From assembly GCA_002292265.1 (NCBI GenBank), contig DBBQ01000013.1, forward strand, positions 6,822 to 52,361: a stretch of DNA of 45,540 nt, given 5' to 3'. The notes under the pieces are model-generated. The model was not told the origin of the DNA. It saw only the letters and a program-made list of their open reading frames with translations, and did not search any database. The DNA is from Flavobacteriaceae bacterium UBA980. Lineage in GTDB: Bacteria > Bacteroidota > Bacteroidia > Flavobacteriales > Flavobacteriaceae. Shown here piece after piece: positions 24,868-36,000 of the stretch. Numbering within the stretch: the stretch's first letter is position 1; every line of letters begins with the position of its first letter. The translations under genes were made by a program, and so were the position numbers.

Positions 24868-25806
24868 TTATTCTTTTTGGTTAGATTTTTCTTTTCGTCC
24901 AAAAATCGAAAAATGAACATAGCGTTTTGGATGTTCTTTCAAGTCTGTTAAGAGTGCATCCAGTGATTCAGATGAGGTCACTAGATTATCGTAGAGAACC
25001 TTGTCGTTAAGCAATTGTCCTGCAGAACCTTCACCAGACTCCAATCCTTCAATTATTTTCTTGAGTTGGGCAGATGTTGCTTCAAAATTTTTAACTGTAC
25101 TCACTAAAGGCATTTGATTGAGAGAGTCAGTCAGTTGCGTCAGATTTTGCGTAGCGTTATCCAAGTTATTGAGGGTACTCGCAAATCCTTTTTCATTGGC
25201 TTCGAGGATGCTATTGACACTAGAAGAAAGTGCATTGATGTTGTTTACCGAAGCAGCCAGTCCTTCCAAGGTGGCTTTGATGTTGTTTTGCGTTTCGTAA
25301 TTCATCACATTGCTGACCCCTGCAAAGAGTGAGTCTGCGGAGGTAAGCAGTCCTTCAATTTTGTCTTGTAGAGGAGCAATTTGCTGATTGACCAACTCTG
25401 TTAAACCAGGTTTAATTTCCGATGGAAGTACATCATGATCAGCTACTGACTCAACCGGGGAATCATATTGGGGAAGAATCGCAATGGCTTTTCCTCCGAT
25501 CAAACCGGCCTCGTAGAGCTGGGCAACACTTTGATTGGAAAATACCAAGTCATCTCTAAGAGTAAAAGTAACTTTGATTTTGTCATAATTTTCATCAAAA
25601 TCTATGGTCCGTACCTTTCCGACATTCATTCCGCTAATGGTCACATTGGCACCTACTACCAAACCTTCTACATCATCGTACAAGGCATGAACTACTTTTT
25701 CTTTACTGAGTAAAGAAGAGCCTTTTAGATAACTGAATCCAAAAATAAAGACCAGGATACATCCAATGATAAAAAATGCTGTTTTTAATTCGCGAGAGAG
25801 GTTCAA
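24868..25806 (-). CDS. MlaD-family (MCE domain) lipid transport protein
   Basis: 312 residues. One N-terminal membrane anchor (FFIIGCILVFIFGFSYL) is followed by an MCE domain (ALYDDVEGLVVGANVTISGM NVGKV region, about 40-115), then a long helical/coiled-coil tail. MCE proteins form rings that ferry phospholipids between the membranes. The start is TTG (25806), giving NLSRELKTAFF, where the family usually starts. An exact TAAATTTG box lies on the reverse strand at 25835-25828, 21 bases upstream, so this gene may have its own promoter. No MlaE or MlaF partner is in the window. Confidence 0.88.
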   Translation of the reverse strand: MNLSRELKTAFFIIGCILVFIFGFSYLKGSSLLSKEKVVHALYDDVEGLVVGANVTISGMNVGKVRTIDFDENYDKIKVTFTLRDDLVFSNQSVAQLYEAGLIGGKAIAILPQYDSPVESVADHDVLPSEIKPGLTELVNQQIAPLQDKIEGLLTSADSLFAGVSNVMNYETQNNIKATLEGLAASVNNINALSSSVNSILEANEKGFASTLNNLDNATQNLTQLTDSLNQMPLVSTVKNFEATSAQLKKIIEGLESGEGSAGQLLNDKVLYDNLVTSSESLDALLTDLKEHPKRYVHFSIFGRKEKSNQKE

Positions 25807-25856
25807 ATTTTAGTTTTTGGTACTTAACAAATTTAAAAATAATTTCTAGAACAGCC

Positions 25857-26957
25857 TCATTTAAAACGATTGAGTGCCTCGCTTATGGTAATTTTTTTAT
25901 CCCCATCAAAAGCGACGATAAAGGCTTTGACATAACCCTTTTGTTTGGCTTCTTTCAAACGCTCTTGGGCTTGGTCGAAAGTCAGACTTTCACTAAAGTA
26001 ATAGCGGTAGAGCTTGCCAGACTTGACAACAGCTAATTCTTTTAAGCCTTTAAAATTATAAGACTTTAAATCTACTTTCTTTTTGCTTGCCGCAATTTGA
26101 ATTTTAAATTTTAACTCTTTAGCGGGTCGTTCTGGCTCTACTTCTTGCTCTTTCTTTTCAAGAACCACCGCTTCCGATTGAAAGCTGGCATCACGACTGT
26201 TCCTAAAGTTGACAATGGCTTTGGAAATGGCACTAGCCATGCCGTTTTGACCTTTTTTTGAATTCAAATAAGCACCTTCCTTTGGATTGGTCAAAAACCC
26301 AGTTTCTACTAATACGCTGGGCATATAAGTGTATTTTAGGACTACAAAACCTGCTTGTTTTACTGTTCGGTCTTTGCGATTCAGATTGCGAACAAAACTC
26401 TTTTGAATCGTATTGGCTAGTGCAATGCTCTGGTCTAAATAAGTTTGTTGCATCAATAGCAAGCTAATTACTGACTCTGGATCGTTCGGATTGAATCCGT
26501 CGTAGTTTTTCTCGTAGTCTTCCTCTAAAAAAATTACGGAATTTTCTTTTTGAGCGACTTGAAAATTGCGTTTGTTTGCGTGCAATCCCAAAACAAAAGT
26601 ACCCGCACCGAAGGCTTTTGGTGATGTAAAAGCATCACAGTGAATGGAAACAAAAAGATCGGCATCTGCTTTATTAGCTATATTTGCACGTTGAATTAAC
26701 TCCACAAAAACGTCTGTTTTACGAGTGTAAATCACATTCATTCCAGGAATTTTTTCAAGTATTCTTCCTGTCTTTAAAGCGATACTGAGCGCAATGTTTT
26801 TCTCTGAAAAGCCGGTTCCTGGTCTTCCTGGATCTTTTCCCCCATGCCCAGCATCTAAGACCACTACAAAAGGTTTTTCTTGAGCTAGAGTTTGAGTAGG
26901 GTTCCACAAAATGATGAAAAAAAACAAAACGGTAAGAAACGTTCGTATTTTTAACAT
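25857..26957 (-). CDS. N-acetylmuramoyl-L-alanine amidase (Amidase_3)
   Basis: 366 residues from ATG 26957, whose N-terminus is a signal peptide (MLKIRTFLTVLFFFIILWNP). An earlier in-frame start at 27011 would bury it. Zinc ligands and catalytic Glu are visible: DAGHGGKDPG, GFSEKN, SIHCDAF and VLVETGFL. The C-terminal 90 or so residues (PAKELKFKIQIAAS...) look like a SPOR-type peptidoglycan-binding domain. It cleaves the bond between MurNAc and the stem peptide during cell separation. It is divergent from lptD and heads the - strand run that ends in bshA. Confidence 0.92.
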   Translation of the reverse strand: MLKIRTFLTVLFFFIILWNPTQTLAQEKPFVVVLDAGHGGKDPGRPGTGFSEKNIALSIALKTGRILEKIPGMNVIYTRKTDVFVELIQRANIANKADADLFVSIHCDAFTSPKAFGAGTFVLGLHANKRNFQVAQKENSVIFLEEDYEKNYDGFNPNDPESVISLLLMQQTYLDQSIALANTIQKSFVRNLNRKDRTVKQAGFVVLKYTYMPSVLVETGFLTNPKEGAYLNSKKGQNGMASAISKAIVNFRNSRDASFQSEAVVLEKKEQEVEPERPAKELKFKIQIAASKKKVDLKSYNFKGLKELAVVKSGKLYRYYFSESLTFDQAQERLKEAKQKGYVKAFIVAFDGDKKITISEALNRFK

Positions 26958-26987
26958 AAAAAGAGAAAAAGAATAAGATGGGAAATC

Positions 26988-27019
26988 TTGACGCATCCTT
27001 AAAATTATCATTAATTTTG
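26988..27019 (+). promoter_or_regulatory. Bacteroidota-type promoter of lptD
   Basis: TTG (26988-26990), a 21-base spacer and TAATTTTG (27012-27019) match the -33/-7 consensus of Bacteroidota sigma-A. Transcription would start near 27025. That makes the TTG at 27021 unusable and supports TTG 27060 as the lptD start. Confidence 0.55.
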
Positions 27020-27059
27020 ATTGTTTAAACCGACCACAACAAATTTAAGGTTTATCACT

Positions 27060-29678
27060 TTGCAAACAAAGTTTTATTATATAGCTTCTTTTCTCTTTTT
27101 CCTTGGAACCGCATTTTCCTTTGGACAGGAGCGTGAGGAAACTCCTGACCAAAAAGTCTTACTGGACAGCCTCAATACCCCTCCTAAAAAGCCTTTACTT
27201 TTAGCCAAGGTAAAATATACTGCGAAAGACTGTGTTCGGATCAACCGAAAAGAAAATAAACTTATTTTGTACGATGAAGCCGAATTGTATTATCAGGATA
27301 TTGAGTTGCGTGCTGGAATCATCGTATTGGACTACAAAACAAATGAAGTGAATGCCGGCCGCATCGAAAAAGACTCTGTACTGGTTCAATATCCCTTCTT
27401 TAAGCAAGCTAATAATGAAGTAAACCCCGATTCCATTCGATTTAATTTCGATACCCAAAAAGCGTTGATTTGGAATTCCAAATCGGGACAGAATGGGATG
27501 GACATCTTTACTTCATTGACCAAAAAACAAAACGACTCTACCTATTATATCAAAGATGCTCGAGTGAGTACAGCTGGGAAACTGGTGGGGGATGACGAAG
27601 AAGGAATAGACTATTACTTCAAAGTAAGAAAGGGGAAGATAATCCCTGGAGGAAAGATTATTACAGGGTTTACGAATATGTTTATTGCGGATGTGCCAAC
27701 TCCTGTAGGGCTTCCCTTTGCCTATTTTCCCTCTTCTCAAACCAAAGAATCTGGGTTTATTATACCCTCGATTGGTGAAAGTAATTTGAGGGGGTATTAC
27801 GTTCAAAATGGGGGTTACTATTTTGCATTGTCCGATTATTTTGATTTGTCTTTAATCGCAGATTATTATACCAATGGGAGTTATGGCTTTCGAGGGGATT
27901 CACAGTACAATGTCCGTTATAAATTCAGAGGAAATTTTAGTTTTCGCTACGAGAATCTAATCAATGAATCGCGTGGTTTACCCGATTATTCTAAATCTAC
28001 TGTATTCAATTTGCGTTGGTCCCATTCCAAAGACCCCAAATCCAGTCCAAACTCTACCTTTTCTGCCTCAGTAAACTTTGGAAGTAGTGATTATTACCGT
28101 CAATCCATCAATCAACTGAATTCTCCAAACTTTTTGAATAACAATTTGAGTTCCTCTATCTCTTACTCCAAGTCTTTTCCCGAATATCCAAGGGTGAATA
28201 TTTCCCTAACTACAGCCATGTCGCAAAACTCCCAATCGAAATCGGTAAACTTGACCTTACCCACTTTTCAAGCCACCATGGAACGAATTTTTCCTTTTGC
28301 ACCTAAAGTCGGAGCAAAAAAGGGGTTTTTCCAGAACATCAACTTTCAATATGCAGGACGGGCAGAAAATCGGATTATCACCACAGAAGAGGCCCTCTTT
28401 GGCCCTACTATGTTTGACAATGCCAAGTCGGGAATGAAGCACACAATTCCCATTAGCACCAATTTTAAATTGTTTAAATATTTAAGCATGTCCACCAGCG
28501 CCAACTATGAAGAAGTGTGGACTCAAAACACAGTGCGTTTCCAGGATTTTGATCCCCAAACCAATACTCCGGCAGTATTAGATACTATTTCTAAAATTGG
28601 AACCTTTCGACAATACAGTCTCAATGCCTCTCTGGGGACAACTATTTATGGAACTGTCAATTTTGGAGAAGACAAAAAAATTCAGTCCATACGCCATACG
28701 CTCCGTCCGAGTATTGGATATTCTAACCGACCGAGTTTTGAGCAATACTACGATACCTACATAGTGGATGCAGAGGGAAATACAGCGGAATACACACGTT
28801 ACAAAAACAGTCTTTTTGGGATCCCTGGAAGGAGTTTATCCAACAACATGAGTATCGCTATAGGTAATAATTTTGAAGCCAAAGTTCGTGACGAAGACTC
28901 AACCGCTACAGAGCCTAAAAAGATCGTTTTACTCAACAACTTAAATATTTCAACCGCACACAATTTTGCTGCTGATTCCCTGCGGTGGAGCCCCGTTCGA
29001 TTAAGCACCGGTTTGTCTTTGTTAAAAGATAAAATGAGTATTAATATGGGAGCCACTATGGACCCCTACACCCTGAACGAAAACAAGGTGAGGGTAAACA
29101 CCTATCACATTGCAAATGGCGGAGGACTCTTGCGACTTACCAGTGCGAATGTAAATTTAAATTATTCGTTTTCTAGCACACAATTTGAAGGAGATAATGA
29201 CAATGAAAATGAACTCAACCAAAGGGAAGCGACCTCAAGCGGAGGTCGAGAGGACGACCTTTTTGGTGTGGCTGAAGATTTTTCTGACCGAAGGCTGAAT
29301 GCGGAAAATGATACTCCACCTCCTAAGTACCCGAGTTACCGCTCCAAAATTCCCTGGGATTTAAAGGTCGCCTATTCCCTTACCTACAACAACAGCAGGG
29401 GACAACGGGACTTTAGCAATAACTCGCTTATGTTTTCAGGAAATGTGGATTTGACACCCAAATGGAAAGTGGGCGTCTCCTCGGGGTATGATTTTAAGGG
29501 TCAGGGATTTACCTATACCCAACTGCGTTTTGATCGGGATTTAAACAGTTGGAGGCTTAACTTTAGCTGGGTACCGTTTAGCGACAGAGCCTCTTGGAAC
29601 TTTTTTATTGGAATCAAATCGGGCTTATTGAGTGATATTAAATACGAAAAACAAAGTGAACCCAACCGTTCCTATTAA
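27060..29678 (+). CDS. lptD: LptD-like outer-membrane LPS assembly protein
   Basis: About 872 residues. TTG 27060 gives a clean signal peptide (QTKFYYIASFLFFLGTAFSF). The TTG at 27021 directly follows the promoter -7 box and is rejected. The N-terminal part is an OstA/LptA-like beta-jellyroll (VKYTAKDCVRINRKENKLIL, LYDEAELYYQDIELRAGIIV). The rest is a large 26-strand-type barrel with GKIIPGGKIITGFTNMFIAD and PTPVGLPFAYFP, characteristic of Bacteroidota LptD-like proteins. It inserts lipopolysaccharide into the outer leaflet. The following ridA gene is 38 bases downstream on the same strand. Confidence 0.88.
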   Translation: MQTKFYYIASFLFFLGTAFSFGQEREETPDQKVLLDSLNTPPKKPLLLAKVKYTAKDCVRINRKENKLILYDEAELYYQDIELRAGIIVLDYKTNEVNAGRIEKDSVLVQYPFFKQANNEVNPDSIRFNFDTQKALIWNSKSGQNGMDIFTSLTKKQNDSTYYIKDARVSTAGKLVGDDEEGIDYYFKVRKGKIIPGGKIITGFTNMFIADVPTPVGLPFAYFPSSQTKESGFIIPSIGESNLRGYYVQNGGYYFALSDYFDLSLIADYYTNGSYGFRGDSQYNVRYKFRGNFSFRYENLINESRGLPDYSKSTVFNLRWSHSKDPKSSPNSTFSASVNFGSSDYYRQSINQLNSPNFLNNNLSSSISYSKSFPEYPRVNISLTTAMSQNSQSKSVNLTLPTFQATMERIFPFAPKVGAKKGFFQNINFQYAGRAENRIITTEEALFGPTMFDNAKSGMKHTIPISTNFKLFKYLSMSTSANYEEVWTQNTVRFQDFDPQTNTPAVLDTISKIGTFRQYSLNASLGTTIYGTVNFGEDKKIQSIRHTLRPSIGYSNRPSFEQYYDTYIVDAEGNTAEYTRYKNSLFGIPGRSLSNNMSIAIGNNFEAKVRDEDSTATEPKKIVLLNNLNISTAHNFAADSLRWSPVRLSTGLSLLKDKMSINMGATMDPYTLNENKVRVNTYHIANGGGLLRLTSANVNLNYSFSSTQFEGDNDNENELNQREATSSGGREDDLFGVAEDFSDRRLNAENDTPPPKYPSYRSKIPWDLKVAYSLTYNNSRGQRDFSNNSLMFSGNVDLTPKWKVGVSSGYDFKGQGFTYTQLRFDRDLNSWRLNFSWVPFSDRASWNFFIGIKSGLLSDIKYEKQSEPNRSY

Positions 29679-29716
29679 ATCACTTTTTATTAGTATTTTT
29701 AAATAAATCTTTTAAA

Positions 29717-30100
29717 GTGAAAAAAGAAATCATAACCACCCTCAATGCCCCAGCACCCATAGGTCCCTACAACCAAGCTGTTAAAGTAGGTAATACACTT
29801 TATATTTCTGGACAAATACCCTTACTCCCGGCCACCATGGAATTCTTTAGCGGGACCATCAAAGAAGAAGCGCAATTGGTCATGGAACACCTTCAAGCAA
29901 TTTTAGAAGCTGCAGGTATGAACTTTGACCACGTGGTAAAAAGTTCCATTTTTCTAGATGATATGAACAATTTTGGAGAGATCAATCAAGTATACGGCGC
30001 CTATTTTGATAACGAAACGGCTCCCGCTAGAGAAACAGTAGCCGTAAAAACCCTACCCAAGTCCGTTCGTATTGAAATCTCAATGATTGCCGTGAAATAA
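29717..30100 (+). CDS. RidA family reactive-intermediate deaminase
   Basis: 127 residues, full RidA length, starting at GTG. Landmarks are APAPIGPYNQAVKVGNTLYI, ISGQIPL, the GMNFDHVVKSSIFLDD segment and the carboxylate-binding Arg in APARETVAV. It hydrolyses enamines and imines released by PLP enzymes. The preceding lptD and this gene are probably cotranscribed, but no functional tie is apparent. This is the housekeeping copy; the window also has a RidA domain fused to an NTF2-like domain at 8866-9741. Confidence 0.93.
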   Translation: MKKEIITTLNAPAPIGPYNQAVKVGNTLYISGQIPLLPATMEFFSGTIKEEAQLVMEHLQAILEAAGMNFDHVVKSSIFLDDMNNFGEINQVYGAYFDNETAPARETVAVKTLPKSVRIEISMIAVK

Positions 30101-30112
30101 TCTGATTATGTC

Positions 30113-30967
30113 TTACCTCAAAAGACGTATGTGATATTTTACCAGTTCCTCTATAGGGCGCTGCACAATACGTCCCATTGTAAGTCCTTTTTCTTCTAAT
30201 GCTTGCTTTATTTCTGCTTTTAAGAAAAAAGAAATTGATCCTATAAAGTGAATGGGAACTTGCTTCGCGTTGTCAAATTGTAAAATCTGATGATTGATAA
30301 ATCGCTCCAATCCGTTTTTAATGATCTTTTGAAACAGTTTGTTGCCTTTGTGTTTGATCAAAAATTTGGAAAAGGTAGCGAGGTAGGTATTGGGATTTTC
30401 CTGTCGGTAAATATTCTCTTTAATCGAATCGGGCGATAGGTCGTATTCTTTCTCAAATTCGTTTGCCAAAGACTTGGGCATCGTATTGAAATAATAGCTT
30501 CGGATGAGTTGCTTCCCATAAAAATTTCCACTGGCTTCATCCATCAAAATATAACCCAAAGAGGTTACCCGTTGCTCAATATCCTTTCCATCAAAATAGG
30601 TGCAATTGGAACCCGTTCCAAGTATGCAAACTACAGCTTTTTCTTCGGGTTTAGAAGCTGCATATACAGCCGCATAGGTGTCTTCTTTAATTGTTTTTTC
30701 AGCATTTGTAAAAATCTCGTCAAAAACTTTATTGATACGCAATTGAGGGGATTCTACACCACAGCCCGCACCGTAAAAATAAAGGTGTGTGACCTGCTCT
30801 CGATTTTGGTACAGATCAAAATTGTTGATGATCCGTTCTTTGAGAATAGCACTGGAAAGCACTTGCGGATTGAGTCCTAATGTTTGTGTAGAAAACAAGA
30901 TTTTACCCTTGGCATCAACGGCAATCCAATCTGTTTTAGTCGATCCACTATCTACAACTAAAATCAT
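30113..30967 (-). CDS. N-acetylglucosamine kinase / BadF-type ATPase
   Basis: 284 residues with the actin-like ATPase fold. The phosphate-1 motif is VVDSGSTKTDW, phosphate-2 lies in VVCILGTGSNCTYFDG, and the adenosine region is FIGSISFFL. Bacteroidota members are usually annotated as N-acetylglucosamine kinases that phosphorylate amino sugars salvaged from peptidoglycan or chitin. That function is inferred from family resemblance. It is 10 bases downstream of gap on the same strand, so probably in the same transcript as pfkA-gap. Confidence 0.85.
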   Translation of the reverse strand: MILVVDSGSTKTDWIAVDAKGKILFSTQTLGLNPQVLSSAILKERIINNFDLYQNREQVTHLYFYGAGCGVESPQLRINKVFDEIFTNAEKTIKEDTYAAVYAASKPEEKAVVCILGTGSNCTYFDGKDIEQRVTSLGYILMDEASGNFYGKQLIRSYYFNTMPKSLANEFEKEYDLSPDSIKENIYRQENPNTYLATFSKFLIKHKGNKLFQKIIKNGLERFINHQILQFDNAKQVPIHFIGSISFFLKAEIKQALEEKGLTMGRIVQRPIEELVKYHIRLLR

Positions 30968-30977
30968 TTAAAAAAGA

Positions 30978-31985
<1,008 letters not shown>

Positions 31986-32003
31986 TTATTATTATTAATT
32001 AAT

Positions 32004-32990
32004 TTATAGAGAAAGTATATCCGATACTCTGATTAAGTTTTCATTGATTTCTGATTTTCCTTTGATCGCTTTGCTTAAGGGGGTCAGAATCATTTGATCT
32101 TCTTTGAGCCCCACCATTACGTTAGATTTTCCTGCTCTGAGAGATTCTACGGCTTCCACACCCATTCGGGAGGCGAGTACTCGATCAAAACAGCTCGGGC
32201 TTCCTCCGCGTTGCATATGTCCTAAAACCGACACTCGAACTTCATAGTGCGGCATATTTTTTTCTACATATTCTGCAATTTCGAAAACATTTTTTCCGGT
32301 TTTATCCCCTTCAGCAACAACAACAATACTCGAAGACTTTCCTGATTTTTCACTTCGATTCAAAGATTCCAATAATCTATCCAGCCCCATATTTTCTTCT
32401 GGGATGAGAATTTCTTCGGCTCCTGCTCCTACTCCTGTGTTTAGAGCAATGTGACCAGCGTCTCTTCCCATTACCTCAACGAAAAAGAGTCGATTATGGG
32501 AAATGGCCGTATCGCGAATTTTGTCTATCGCATCTATTACTGTATTTAATGCTGTGTCGTAACCTATGGTATGTGTGGTTCCAAAAATATCATTGTCAAT
32601 GGTACCTGGAATTCCAATTACTGGAATCCCGAATTCTTTTTGGAAAATCATAGCACCTGTAAAGGAACCATCCCCACCAATGACTACTAGAGCGTCTATA
32701 TTGTGCTTTTGAATGACACCAAACGCTTTTTTTCTGCCTTCTAGAGTTCGAAACTCAAGACAACGGGCAGATTTAAGCACCGTTCCGCCTTTGTTGATGA
32801 TGTTGTTGACACTTCTCGGATTCATGATCTTAGTATGGTCGTCTATAAGACCTTGATAGCCTCTGTAAATGGCAATACAATCCAACTCATAAAAAGCAGC
32901 GGTTCGGACTACAGCTCGAACTGCAGCATTCATCCCGGGAGCATCTCCTCCAGAAGTTAGGACTCCGATACGCTTAATTGGTGTACTCAT
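32004..32990 (-). CDS. pfkA: ATP-dependent 6-phosphofructokinase
   Basis: 328 residues. Motifs are LTSGGDAPGMNAAVRAVVR, GGDGSFTGA and the active-site PGTIDNDIFGTTHTIGYDTA with the catalytic Asp. GGDGS and PGTIDND carry Gly at both positions that separate ATP- from PPi-dependent enzymes, so ATP use is predicted. It commits fructose 6-phosphate to glycolysis and is the first gene of the pfkA-gap-kinase unit, with its own promoter just upstream. Confidence 0.97.
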   Translation of the reverse strand: MSTPIKRIGVLTSGGDAPGMNAAVRAVVRTAAFYELDCIAIYRGYQGLIDDHTKIMNPRSVNNIINKGGTVLKSARCLEFRTLEGRKKAFGVIQKHNIDALVVIGGDGSFTGAMIFQKEFGIPVIGIPGTIDNDIFGTTHTIGYDTALNTVIDAIDKIRDTAISHNRLFFVEVMGRDAGHIALNTGVGAGAEEILIPEENMGLDRLLESLNRSEKSGKSSSIVVVAEGDKTGKNVFEIAEYVEKNMPHYEVRVSVLGHMQRGGSPSCFDRVLASRMGVEAVESLRAGKSNVMVGLKEDQMILTPLSKAIKGKSEINENLIRVSDILSL

Positions 32991-33006
32991 TAATCTGATT
33001 TCGCTG

Positions 33007-33038
33007 CAAATTTAAATATTAAATCCACAGTATACCAA
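33007..33038 (-). promoter_or_regulatory. Promoter of pfkA
   Basis: On the reverse strand TTG (33038-33036), a 21-base spacer and TAAATTTG (33014-33007) match the Bacteroidota consensus. The spacing is identical to that of the lptD promoter. The pfkA ATG at 32990 is 16 bases beyond the -7 box, leaving a very short leader. Confidence 0.55.
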
Positions 33039-33073
33039 CAAGCATTGAAATTTTACAAAATTCCTTAATAGTG

Positions 33074-36000
33074 TCATAAATCTGTTTTCTTAACGAACTT
33101 AATCAGGTTGTTTTCTTCGCTTTGTTGCGCTGCGTTTAAAAGTTCTGAATTGAGTGTTTTTTGGGAAGTTATTTTTTGAATTAACTCTTTAAAGGTGTTG
33201 AAATCTACATCATAAGAGAGTCCCACTCCCTGGGTGTAGCCTAATTCGTCTCCAATATATCTAAATTCATTTTCCTTGTTAAACACTTTGGCGCGTAAAG
33301 AACCCTCTTCATTCAAGATAAAATCAATTTGAACATTTCCTACAATTAGGGTTTGTTCTACGCCGCCCACTGGAACTCCAATTTTGCCATTTAATAAAAT
33401 TTTATCACTAATTTGGGTAGAGAGCGTAAAACCTAAACGATCCTCTGTTGCGATGTCCAAGAGCGCACTTTTATCCCCTTGCAAATAATCGATCCCCACT
33501 TTTAGTTTATCATTTTCCTCACTTATCAAGTTACTGACAATATCAGAAGCTTTTTGGTATAAATTATTGGTTATCCCTTGCATGGAGACACTCACTTCGT
33601 TTATAAAAATCCCCTGAGACAGCAAAGAAATTGCTTGTAGTTGACTTCGTTGTGGATCTGCCAGTCGGTAATTTATTTCAGAAGCCACAGTTCCACTGGT
33701 GTTTGGAAATCCAATTTCAAAAACGGGGTCGTCCGGTTTTAAAAGATTCCCTTGTAGTCGTATCAGTACTTCCGTAGGAATCTTTTTATTAAAATTGGGA
33801 TTGTCCAGCAAGAGCGCAGGATTGGCTCCTCCAGGAACGTCATAGACCGCTTCCAAATCCATTTGAGCTTCTAGTGGATTCCCTTCCCAGACAATAGTTC
33901 CTCCTGGTTTTACATCAAACTTTTTATCGATTACGCCCAGATTTTTAAAATTGTAAATCCCGTCGTAGGTAATAAAATCACCCCACATATTAAACTTTCC
34001 AAGGGTATTGACTTCCATAAACAAATTTCCCGCTCCTCTACCACTCAGGAAACTCCCCGTTTCTTGATCGATTACGATTTCCACAGTGGCCTTGTTGTTC
34101 ACGTCCAATTCAAAATCCAACTCCAATCCCTTGACCTCTTTAATCTGCTGTTGTACGGTTTCTTTTCGGTTCCCGTCTTTGGCGTATTTATTGACAAAAC
34201 GCACAAAAGAAGTATCGGACAGGCCATAATTTTCTGACCAAGGAATTTTGATAGAAGTTCCCTGTTCTGTGGCCCCTTGCAAAGAAATTTGCAATCCTTT
34301 TGTAGGACCTTGAAGCTGAACTGTACCCTGGAGAAATCCTTCTCCAAAAAACAACGATTCTGGTTTTTGTTCCGTATTGAGCAACAGCATTCGCTCAGAA
34401 CTAATTTCTAGATCAGTGACCCAATTTGAAAAATTCGTATGAGAAAAATTTCCGTTAAGTACCCCCGAGGTACCTTGATCGGTATCGTTGAGTACCACTG
34501 TTTTAAAGTTAAAAGTTTGGTTGCTCAAACGTACTTGTGTCGGTTCAATTTCATAGTCCAAATTGAGAAACGGTACACCAAAACCACCACGAGTCCAATC
34601 TAATGTCCCTTCGTGTTTTAAATCCTTTAATGGCCCCCAAAGCGTTACCTCCCCACCTACTTTACCACGTATTTTGTTTACGGCTTTTTTCCCTAAAGGA
34701 GAAAGAAATGCGAGATCCAAGTCATTAAAATTTAAATTGAAATTCAAACTTGGATCCTCTAACCCTCTCCAAAGCCCCTTGAGTCCGATCTTTTGTTGAC
34801 CCGATTGCCTCAAATCTAGATCCGCAAAATACGCGTTGAGTTCCGTATTTCCATTTGCGGATAGATCCAAATCGCCCAAATCTTCTCCGTTGATGTTTAG
34901 CGAGTCGATTTTCGCACTGATTCCTAAATTATTTTCTTCCTTAGAGCGAACTATAGTAAATTCTAAATTTCCTTTTCCCGCCAGAGTAAAGGTGGGGACA
35001 GAAGGTAGGATGTTTTGGAGAATAAGATCTTCAACGTCAAGATTTAAGTTAAAGGCCTCTGAATTTAAATACATTCCTGATAAAGCAATCGATTGGTCTT
35101 CAGAAGTCGCTTTGAGCGCACTCAATCGGGTTTGTTTATTATCAGGGAAATAACTCAATTTTTGTTTGTTGCTGTTTTCAGGATTAATCGTCCAGGTGTC
35201 GCTTCCCAAGGGAACTACAGATTTTTTAACCCCAAAATGGGAAGTACCGTTCGATTCTCTGGTGTGGTAAAAATTAACTTCAAAAGAACTTTTGGCTCGT
35301 GAAGTACCCTCAAATTCAGAACGGAAAAAAAGGGTATCCCTCAGTTTTGTACTTATCAAATTAAAGTCCTTTCCCTTGTAGTATTGATGTGAAACTTGTG
35401 CGACACTCAAAAAGGTATTGTAAATCGAGTTTTTTGTGTCAACTTGAAAATGGAGTTTTTGAAACTGAATATCCTTGTAACGCAATAGTGGCGCATCTAA
35501 TACAAATTGACTACGTCCTTCTGCAGAATCAATTTTACCGTTAAGTGCAATGTTTTCAGAAATGGAAAAGCTCGGATACAGTGCATCTAAAAGTTTTTCA
35601 TAAATTTTTAATTTAAAAGTAACCGATTGACCTTGAACTACTTCTTTATCGGGGAGAAATGGATAGACTTGATGAAATGTATGCTGCAATAAAGCGCTGA
35701 ACTTAGAGGTTTCAAACAGACCTCTAGCTTCCCCAGCAATACAATCGTTATTTTCTATTTGTAACAGGTTTTGATTTTCTTGTAAGGTCTGACGAATGGT
35801 AATGGGGTTTAAATCCACAGTTTGCAGTTCATTTTCAATAGCAGCAGAGGAGATTTTAATTTCTCCTTCCAATTCATCCAAACGATTCCCTTTAAAATTA
35901 GAGAGAATAACCCCTTTGAAATTTCGTTTCCCAGTATCTAATTGTAAGCCTACTGCATTTAAATCCCATTGACTGATGTTTACCAATAAAGTAGTTTGAG

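Noticed and set aside
30097..30109. Palindrome ATAATC-T-GATTAT between ridA and the GlcNAc kinase gene
   Set aside because: The 1-base spacer cannot form a hairpin loop and there is no T tract; too weak to call a terminator.
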